Made by a program: the position numbers and the translations under genes. DNA of 64,000 bases from contig NZ_JAKIHL010000005.1 in NCBI RefSeq assembly GCF_021608135.1, forward strand, positions 47,748 to 111,747, in the 5' to 3' direction. Source of the DNA: Microaerobacter geothermalis (GTDB lineage Bacteria > Bacillota > Bacilli > DSM-22679). Each line of letters begins with the position of its first letter. The first letter of the stretch is position 1. Below, in pieces: positions 58,601-64,000 of this stretch. Below the pieces are notes generated by a model. The model saw nothing but the letters and a program-made list of their open reading frames with translations. It was not told the origin of the DNA and searched no databases.

Positions 58601-59334
58601 TCCACTATAATCAGGAAGAGAATCGTTGGGAGAACATTGGTGGAGTGGTAGATGAGAAGAAGAATCAGGTGACGGTTCCCTTTGATGAGTTTGGATACTA
58701 TGCGGTCATGAAGCTGAAATATTCCTTCTATGACGTGACCCAGCATCCGAAGTACCGCAACCAGATTGAAGCCGTCTATGTGAAGGGAGTCATGAATGCC
58801 TCGGAGGAGGATGATTTCGGGGCATATGACTACATGACCCGCGGGGAGTTTGCCAGCATGTTGGTCAAGGCCCTGCAGATTCCCCTTAACTACGACTATA
58901 ACAATACCTATTTTGATGATGTTCCAACATTCTACATTCCCAATAGTCTCTGGCAGTTTAAGTACATTGAAACGGCAGCCAGAGAAGGAATTATTCGGGG
59001 AATCCGGCCAAGAGCCTTTGAACCCAATGGGTTCTTAACGAAAGAACAGGCAGCCATCATGATTGCCAGAGCCATGGACTTGAAGCTTCCGATCAACGAT
59101 AATAAACTGGCTGCAACCTTGGATAAGACATTTAACGATACCGGATTGATGGACCGATATGCCAAGCCAGCCATCTTTGCCGTCTACAAGGCAAAGATCA
59201 TGGATGGCCAGCAAATGCAGACCACATCCGATAAGAAGCTTCGCTTCGGACCCCAGGATTATCTTACAAGGGATGAAGCAGCAGATATTGCAGCCCGGGT
59301 GATGCAGACGATGAAATTGTTGCCGAAGTTTTAG
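55645..59334 (+). CDS. Large secreted protein with C-terminal SLH motifs
   Basis: 1229 residues. ATG 55645 is used because GAGGAGG lies at 55628-55635; an earlier in-frame GTG at 55621 has no ribosome site. A signal peptide (ILSLLIIFSMALTLILPTMTQA) is followed by about 1000 residues of Ig/FN3-like beta repeats (recurrent phrases such as LLPGDNLITFVIQN and FEGKNKITFSGNQ), then SLH motifs from ~residue 1026: MTRGEFASMLVKAL, FEPNGFLTKEQAAIMIARAMD and FGPQDYLTRDEAADIAARVM. Its SLH region is C-terminal, unlike the neighbours at 52795 and 59931. Adhesin or structural role is likely but not shown. Confidence 0.82.
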   Translation: MKRKILSLLIIFSMALTLILPTMTQATSHTGTNQFFYFDNYSVYESSPTTVNTPKIDITGSFSGVTADSIQYKVEQYVGSTVGQVSTYTKSGLSVSGLSFQAIGVTLFEGKNKITFSGNQGGIERTQSIWVIYDNAPILYDLEVVAPSGNLPINDSDVTIVTNQKISIRGKAPNADSVTISTGGVSKKSTPFDSQGTFFIQDIDLLPGDNLITFVIQNNKQSLTTTRKLVFYEQKVTFFDLKIEADSVTKELKDSPLVEVSNIQVDVTFSGKMLLPNPKLNDSTAIIQDSISDAVIIKLNGSSSITATANKIAGTDSDPYITYDFSQINSGMNDGSYNVTFSASNPIKNGIDESRLFLFELRNSNTIAVTDVKQVLGSITQETQAELDGKPVISLGTSTNLFELPFWLKISFNKPADVTKLKITSIQSGLTDIITTTITPAVIIPNTGNASTVYVKIDSIPKGRQQLKFKVDQGSGVYTPEYERSITYIPSQHVRFNNIYDGQIFDTDNLTKITGRLLNVVGNDRTEYSKIYLNNTLIPLLKFDVGGDPQEFEAILKDSTYNFSLVYGENTIRFEWNKPGEPKYVNEIKVYLHSKNLPNVDNVYPVPLGADSDTDALFKQNEDQYVTTEKYMDILGTFSNTTKLEITTGEDVVVTWEVYSDPYVDRYGTSRNGGGSKNGILEVVETAQDQYKFRLKNQALPNTGPITYRFKVSNNDGASTSGFLKVVRELISYEILSPTPNGKVINKNYVTVRIRAEGADKVLVNKLEATKDNSSGNDEFYIDVTGLKPGKENKIKFTIVRGTEQENGEISVFYAETSVPGAQVKEQMKKSHKVFDGLLQLQFPKDTFLKQKLEPDSAKIPEIYPSQKILFAIADRFDGVVDREQNVNASDIDFGSLLLSPPRRFAYASDLFWIDGGMAPDPSPGSGQKNAGLLDGQLPYSPRSSDIDNFFDRSEARKLVPTARGELTLKYDPNIRSVAGTLITVFHYNQEENRWENIGGVVDEKKNQVTVPFDEFGYYAVMKLKYSFYDVTQHPKYRNQIEAVYVKGVMNASEEDDFGAYDYMTRGEFASMLVKALQIPLNYDYNNTYFDDVPTFYIPNSLWQFKYIETAAREGIIRGIRPRAFEPNGFLTKEQAAIMIARAMDLKLPINDNKLAATLDKTFNDTGLMDRYAKPAIFAVYKAKIMDGQQMQTTSDKKLRFGPQDYLTRDEAADIAARVMQTMKLLPKF

Positions 59335-59728
59335 ATAATGTCATTTTTGAACACGAAATTTTGGGCATAAACTTCGTTTTTCCTAATACTATGAATAGAA
59401 GAGCAGTAGGACATGTTCCTAGCATTACGGAGCGTGTCCTACTGTATGGTATGAGAGTAAATATGATAGGCACGTACAAATAATGGATAATTTGGAAGCA
59501 GAACCATCATGATGGCAGATTGTTGATGGTTTACGGAGATCATTTGATTCGATATACTAAGAATTGTCCCCAAAGAATAAGTGACAAAAGCAAAAAAAAT
59601 TTCGAATCACCCGCAACTTTTTCTACCGAAGAACGTTTAACTATATGTAATCCAATTCCAAAGCAAAATTCTTACAAATCTATTAACGCTTGTTCAAAAA
59701 TATGTTAGACTAAATCTTGGTAATTCTC

Positions 59729-59758
59729 TTTACGAGATTGTCCATCCCGTAGTATACT
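59729..59758 (+). promoter_or_regulatory. Candidate sigma-A promoter of the S-layer gene
   Basis: TTTACG (59729-59734), 18 bases, TATACT (59753-59758). It would give a leader of about 100-165 bases before the two possible starts. TTGTTC at 59690 may be part of a second, weaker promoter. Confidence 0.5.
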
Positions 59759-59791
59759 TGGAAAGCACAAAAACATCATGCTTACAAGTTT

Positions 59792-59809
59792 CTACAGTAC
59801 ATACTGTAG
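59792..59809. promoter_or_regulatory. Perfect palindrome in the S-layer leader
   Basis: CTACAGTA-CA-TACTGTAG. A two-base centre makes an RNA hairpin unfavourable, so a dimeric DNA-binding protein is more likely. It lies just downstream of the candidate promoter. Confidence 0.45.
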
Positions 59810-59930
59810 AGCATTAGATAGAAATCCATTTTGCTCGACTCAAGGGAGGGGGTGTTTTCAAATGAGAGGAAAGAGCGATAAAAATCATATCTCTCAACCA
59901 AACATAATCAGAGGAGGAGAAACAAAGGTT

Positions 59931-62453
59931 ATGAAAAAGATTATTAACACTTTACTAGTATTCGTACTAGTATTTGCCATGGCTGTACCAGCTTTTGCCC
60001 ATGGTATCGCTAGCGATGGTGAAAAAGCCGGAATGCGCTTGAAAGCTTTAGGCGTAGTAACTGGTGACGAAAATGGCAACATGAACTGGACCAACACCAT
60101 GACTCGTGAAGAGTTCGCTGCTGTTGCGGTTCGGGTTCTTGGTTTAAGTGCTGCAGCTGACGCGGCTAAAGGACCAACTCAATTTAGCGATGTGGAAGCT
60201 AACCGCTGGTCTTCTGGCGTTATCAATATTGCTACTCAGCAAGGTTTAATCAAGGGTATGGGCGATGGAACATTTGCTCCTAAAGCTCCTGTGACCTATG
60301 CACAAGCAATGGCTATCATCGTTCGCTTGTTGGGTTATGAACCAGCCGTTACTGGTGTTTGGCCTTCTAACTACGTTGTTAAGGCTAACGAATTAGGATT
60401 GCTTGACAAAGTGAAGCTTCTGAGCCAAGAGGGAGCTAATGGTGCTATCCAACGTTTTGAAGTGTTCACCATGCTTGACAATGCTTTAGCTGTGCCTAAG
60501 ATGGTTCGTGTTGGTTACGGTTCCGATATGAAGTATGTTGTGAGTGGAACTGAAGGTACAACTGCTAAAACTTTATTAGATGACAATCTTTCCGCAGAAA
60601 ACAAAACAGTCTATGTCGTTGAAACTCCTGCAGTTAATGATAACTTAGAAGCTGGAGAGTTCAAAGATGAAAATGGTGACAAATACACAGCTGTAGAAGG
60701 TGTAAATGTAGAAAACTTCCTTGGTAAAGAAGTAAAAATCTCCTTAAACGAAGATGGAGATGTTGTTTACGGGGAAGTTAAGACTGAGTCTAGCGATGTA
60801 GTTAAAGTTAAAGAAATTAAATCAATTACTTATGATGATAACAGCAAAGTAAGTAAGATTAAGATTATCAATGCTGATGATGAAGAAGTAACTTATGATG
60901 TATTTGCTGATGCTAAAGCTACTTGGAACTTAGGAGTATCTACACTTGATTCCTTGTTAGGTAATGTAAATACACCAGTATCTAATTCTGAAGATACTAC
61001 AATGGATCTTAAGAAAGAAGCTTATGACATTACTTTAATCCTAGATGAAGATACTGATGGAAAGTCCAAAGTTAAGTTCGCTACTGGATTAACTTTTGCT
61101 GATCCTGTAGTATTAGCTGCTGATCCTGTAATTAATAAGGTAAGCGATATTGTAAGAATTAAAGCTGACTTAGTTCTTCAAAGTGATGAGGATACAAAAG
61201 TTGAAAAGTATATCATTGTAAAAGGTGAAGAAGAAATCACCGTTGAAGATGTTAAGGAAGGCGATGTGATCTTTGTTGCTAAGAACCCTGGTTCTACAGG
61301 ATCCATCGAAGATGACAGATATTACATTATCGTAACTGATGAGAGAGTAACTGGTGAATTAGAATATGCTAAACCTAACTTATCCGCTGCAACTGAAATT
61401 AAAGTTGACGGAACTGTTTACGAGTTTAGCGCATTTGCTACTGATTCTGATAAAGATCTAGATACAGCTGGAATTGGAATTGAGGATAATGTTGAATTAG
61501 TTCTTGACAAAGATGGCAAGATTCTGGATATCTCCGAGAAATCTACCAATGAAGCAGATGATTATGCTGTAATTATCAATGCTGGTAAAGAAACTAATGC
61601 TTATGGTACAACCACTTACAAAGTTAAGTTATTCCTAGCTAGCGGTGAAACAGTTGAGTATGTAGCTGTTGATGCTGCTGAGACTTATTTAACTGGATTA
61701 GAAACTGGAGTAGGCACTACTTTGGCTGATGCTAAAGGTGACCTTGTCAAGTTTAATGTGAATTCCGATGGGGAAGTTGATAATCTTGTTGAAGCAAGTC
61801 TAGTTGATGCTAACCAAGATGTTAGTGAAGATTTGGGAACAATCAACGGAGTGCCAGTAAAAGATTCTGTACTTGTATTTAACTTAACTGAAAAAGATCC
61901 TAATAAAGACTTTAAAGTTGAAGTCTTAGATTGGTCTAAAGTAAGTGATGCTACTGTAAATGTGGAATACACATCTACTAAAGATGGAGAAGTTGAAGTA
62001 GTTCTGTTTGATGGAGCATCTTTCACTGGAACTTCTGACTTTGCTCTTGTAGCTGGTAAATATCAAGTTAAAGATGGTTATAACTTAGATCTCTTTACTG
62101 AAAACGGGCAAGAAACATTAACAACTGTATCTACTAGCGTATATGGTAATGCTGGTGAAGTTGTTAAGTATACTATTGACGCTAAAGGTAAAGTAAGCAA
62201 TGTAACAGCTCAAACTGCTAAAGCTAATACTGATGATGTTGTTGATACTGTAAGAAGCAACAGAATCGAAGTAGGTGGAACATGGTACTACTACGCTGAC
62301 GACATGTTAGTGTTCTACGATAAGGACCAAGATGGTGACGAAGTAACTGTTCTAACAAAAGAAGAACTTTACAAAGATATGGAAGTTAAGATCTACACTG
62401 ATACTGTTGATGGTGTAGAAAAAGTTAAAGTTATCGTTGTTACAAAAATGTAA
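59931..62453 (+). CDS. Major S-layer protein with N-terminal SLH motifs
   Basis: 840 residues from ATG 59931, behind GAGGAGGAG; signal peptide MKKIINTLLVFVLVFAMAVPAFA. Three SLH-type motifs occupy residues ~24-190 (MTREEFAAVAVRVLGL, TPKxPVTYAQAMAIIVRLLGYEP-like phrases), closely recalling Brevibacillus/Paenibacillus S-layer proteins. The rest is beta-rich, acidic and lysine-rich with almost no Cys, as for self-assembling lattices. Codon use is very biased (GCT, GGT, GTA, AAA), suggesting high expression. A second in-frame start, ATG 59862, has its own strong site GGGAGGGGGTG and would add 23 residues before the signal peptide. A strong terminator follows. Confidence 0.9.
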   Translation: MKKIINTLLVFVLVFAMAVPAFAHGIASDGEKAGMRLKALGVVTGDENGNMNWTNTMTREEFAAVAVRVLGLSAAADAAKGPTQFSDVEANRWSSGVINIATQQGLIKGMGDGTFAPKAPVTYAQAMAIIVRLLGYEPAVTGVWPSNYVVKANELGLLDKVKLLSQEGANGAIQRFEVFTMLDNALAVPKMVRVGYGSDMKYVVSGTEGTTAKTLLDDNLSAENKTVYVVETPAVNDNLEAGEFKDENGDKYTAVEGVNVENFLGKEVKISLNEDGDVVYGEVKTESSDVVKVKEIKSITYDDNSKVSKIKIINADDEEVTYDVFADAKATWNLGVSTLDSLLGNVNTPVSNSEDTTMDLKKEAYDITLILDEDTDGKSKVKFATGLTFADPVVLAADPVINKVSDIVRIKADLVLQSDEDTKVEKYIIVKGEEEITVEDVKEGDVIFVAKNPGSTGSIEDDRYYIIVTDERVTGELEYAKPNLSAATEIKVDGTVYEFSAFATDSDKDLDTAGIGIEDNVELVLDKDGKILDISEKSTNEADDYAVIINAGKETNAYGTTTYKVKLFLASGETVEYVAVDAAETYLTGLETGVGTTLADAKGDLVKFNVNSDGEVDNLVEASLVDANQDVSEDLGTINGVPVKDSVLVFNLTEKDPNKDFKVEVLDWSKVSDATVNVEYTSTKDGEVEVVLFDGASFTGTSDFALVAGKYQVKDGYNLDLFTENGQETLTTVSTSVYGNAGEVVKYTIDAKGKVSNVTAQTAKANTDDVVDTVRSNRIEVGGTWYYYADDMLVFYDKDQDGDEVTVLTKEELYKDMEVKIYTDTVDGVEKVKVIVVTKM

Positions 62454-62473
62454 CTAACGAAATAGTAAAGCTT

Positions 62474-62506
62474 AAGCCGATAGGAGGAAATCTCCTATCG
62501 GCTTTA
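62474..62506 (+). terminator. Terminator of the S-layer gene
   Basis: AAGCCGATAGGAG (62474-62486) pairs with CTCCTATCGGCTT (62492-62504) around GAAAT, followed by TTTAATATT. A group II intron start follows six bases later. Confidence 0.92.
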
Positions 62507-62511
62507 ATATT

Positions 62512-63195
62512 GTGCGCCGCGTGCCCAGGTAAGTCGTTAATTGCTAGTTGTGAAAGTCCAACCGAGGTAAGAGCCAAGTCACCTCGTAGCTATCGGACAA
62601 CTGGTGAAGAAAACCTAAGGTTGAAGCTCCATGATAAAGTACTCAAAGAGCGCGAGCAAAACAGCAGACCGTAACACCAAGTGAATCCTGCAACCTCGAT
62701 AAAAGAGACCGAGCAATCAGATAGAGAGGAATCGAGCCTGTGGCGCATAGGAAAAGACCATGGACGGTGTGTAGAACTTGGATTCCAATACTCAAGAACC
62801 TCTCAGGGTAGGGGGAGCGATATGTTGTGAAAGTAATTAGCGGAATTGGGGAGACACTCCCTTGCACTTTCCTTACGGAAAGTAAAGAGGAATCCAATAA
62901 GCCTAGGCGAAACGGTAGACTGCAAAGAGGGAGTCGGAGGAGGTCATAGTACTAACGAACATAGTGATAACAAATCACTATGGAGGGAAGGACCTCTACT
63001 TTGTTCATAAGTTTAAAGGGGGTAAGAGTTAGTGAATGCAAGTAAACTTGCTAACTACACCGATGTAAACGCTCGAGAACTCTGGAAAACATTATATTTG
63101 TGCCAAGGAAAATCCTAAGCGTAGATTTCATACTCTTTATGACAAAATCTATCGACCGACATCCTTGCTTTGGCATGGCTAAAATTTCGTAGTAA
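62512..63195 (+). mobile_element. Truncated group II intron with broken reverse-transcriptase start
   Basis: GTGCGCC at 62512 is a group II intron 5' end, and the next ~500 bases have the look of domains I-III (GAAAACCTAAGGTTGAAG, CCTAGGCGAAACGG and similar conserved phrases). A GTG at 63032 behind AAAGGGGG starts an intron ORF: NASKLANYTDVNARELWKTLYL, then a frameshift, ENPKRRFHTLYDKIYRP in another frame, and a second shift at DILALAW. The rest of the ORF and domains V-VI are gone; IS sequence follows from about 63200. It cannot splice. The right boundary is approximate. Confidence 0.75.
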
Positions 63196-63279
63196 CTAAG
63201 GTAGTGATGTTAGACTAAAAAGTGTACACAGATTATGGAAAGATTATAATTAAACTATCAAAAGTTGAGGTGTGTTTAC

Positions 63280-63577
63280 ATGAAAAATCAGCGTCAGTAT
63301 GATCTAGAATTTAAACGTCAAACGGTGGAGTATATTTTTGAAGAAGGAAAACCGTAGCTCAAGTAGCTCGGGAGTTAGATATTTCTCCAAATACTATCCA
63401 TGGATGGATTAAACAATATAAACAAAAAAGTGACAAAAATGTTGAAGGCAGCGGAATTCCTTCTTCCATGGATGAGCGAAGTCAACGAGAATTACAAAAA
63501 CGAAGTCGTGATCTGGAAGAGAAGATCGCCATCTAAAAAAAGGCCATGCACATCTTCGCAAAAGACCAGCGATAATT
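63280..63577 (+). pseudogene. IS3-type transposase OrfA, broken
   Basis: ATG 63280 behind GAGGTG gives MKNQRQYDLEFKRQTVEYIFEEGK, then a one-base deletion (GGAAAACC) moves the frame; VAQVARELDISPNTIHGWIKQYK (helix-turn-helix) and a leucine-zipper-like tail follow in another frame. A TTA to TAA change interrupts ...EEKIAI-KKAMHIFAKDQR. The element's left end is probably near 63205. Two independent lesions show it is dead. Confidence 0.8.
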
Positions 63578-63765
63578 TATTCCTTTATCTATAAGCACCG
63601 CTTTGGATTTCGGATGGAGAAGATGTGCCAGGTCATGCAAGTATCCAGAAGCGGTTATTATAAATGGCTGAAACGGCCGGAAAACAGAAGAGAACAAAGA
63701 TGGAAAAGGCTGATGTCCCAACCCATGAGGGATGGCTGTATATAGCAAGTATTATGGATTTAAGA
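63578..63765 (+). pseudogene. IS3-type transposase OrfB, fragments
   Basis: The open stretch IIYSFIYKHRFGFRMEKMCQVMQVSRSGYYKWLKRPENRREQRW is the N-terminus of an IS3 OrfB. Around 63707-63716 it jumps, in another frame, to THEGWLYIASIMDL, a piece of the integrase core normally over 100 residues further on. So an internal deletion removed the first DDE Asp region. No downstream remainder is seen. Confidence 0.75.
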
Positions 63766-63870
63766 AAAAATTCGGAGAATAAGAATGTTTTTTGGTATGG
63801 CTTTAAAGGGCACTTGCTGGTTGGAACAAAAAGCCAGTATGTAATGCCCCCATTGTCAAGACACTTTTAA
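63766..63870 (+). pseudogene. Fragment of a second, DDE-type transposase
   Basis: Directly after the OrfB fragment the frame reads ENKNVFWYGFKGHLLVGTKSQYVM, a stretch like the FWYGYKxHLxV segment of IS4/IS5/IS1182-type transposases and not of IS3. It stops at 63868-63870. The join of unrelated transposases marks nested insertions and deletions. The last 130 bases of the window contain no recognised gene. Confidence 0.55.
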
Positions 63871-64000
63871 AAAGAGCTTTTTGCGATGTGCTTTTTTTGT
63901 GATTGGTAGCCGCGAAATAATTAGGTCAGTTTAGTGGCTTGAGACGTTTTTACTGTATAATCGACGCGGATGCAAGTGCATGACAGTGAACCGGGGTCGT

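Larger units (their letters stand above)
59335..59861. other. Long leader region of the S-layer gene
   Basis: No convincing gene in ~527 bases. It holds a 10-bp stem CAGTAGGACA/TGTCCTACTG (59404-59444) that may end the previous transcript, a promoter at 59729-59758, and an 18-bp palindrome at 59792. A 62-codon frame at 59520 lacks a ribosome site. Long leaders that stabilise mRNA are usual for S-layer genes. Confidence 0.55.

Noticed and set aside
59520..59708. A 62-codon frame upstream of the S-layer gene
   Set aside because: No ribosome site and no recognisable sequence; the region looks like an untranslated leader.
63929..63961. TTGAGA and TATAAT near the window end as a promoter
   Set aside because: The two boxes are only 11 bases apart and no gene start is visible before the window ends.

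Overview
The window comes from a spore-forming, flagellated, S-layer-bearing member of the Bacillota, most likely Bacillales. The evidence is the gene order spoIID – cls – spoIIQ – spoIIID – mbl – flhO – flhP – (EpuA-like) – fabZ, typical of that order, a sigma-F-type promoter in front of spoIIQ, strong Shine-Dalgarno sites, and SLH-domain S-layer proteins. Genus cannot be fixed from the sequence; the rhamnan/ABC-exporter glycan locus beside S-layer genes recalls Geobacillus, Aneurinibacillus and Brevibacillus relatives.

Layout: (1) 1-7.3 kb, conserved sporulation, cell-shape and flagellar genes, separated by palindromic MITE-like repeats. (2) 7.6-8.7 kb, an AbrB/PIN toxin-antitoxin pair behind a decayed coiled-coil gene; then fabZ. 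(3) 9.4-13.9 kb, sulfate activation: sat, an SLC13-type permease, cysC and cysQ, with no PAPS reductase or sulfite reductase in the window. (4) 14.0-31.3 kb, a surface-glycan locus: Wzm/Wzt ABC exporter, a 2165-residue multi-domain protein (sulfotransferase-like, coiled coil, WbsX, GT4, GT2, pyruvyltransferase), a GT2, rmlACBD (dTDP-rhamnose), a rhamnosyltransferase-like GT2, the initiating phospho-sugar transferase, galU and galE. (5) 31.4-43.7 kb, an accessory zone: several toxin-antitoxin modules, intact and broken, an O-antigen-ligase/TPR protein, a phosphohexomutase, a fragment of an SMC-like ATPase, a REP-associated tyrosine transposase (RAYT), a SWIM-domain protein, and seven same-orientation copies of a ~32-bp repeat. 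(6) 43.8-45.9 kb, tagA- and tagO-like genes for the secondary cell-wall polymer. (7) 46.2-62.5 kb, four secreted SLH proteins, including a giant subtilisin-like protease and the probable main S-layer protein. (8) 62.5-64 kb, a truncated group II intron and broken transposases.

Working together: regions 3, 4 and 6 supply PAPS, dTDP-rhamnose, UDP-sugars, lipid-linked intermediates, an exporter and a candidate ligase; region 7 supplies the envelope proteins such glycans would decorate or anchor. My main inference is that the sulfate genes feed glycan sulfation rather than cysteine synthesis, because they abut a large glycan assembly protein whose N-terminus carries both PAPS-binding signatures of sulfotransferases. 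The most novel-looking element is that giant protein, with a recent 222-bp tandem duplication in its coiled coil.
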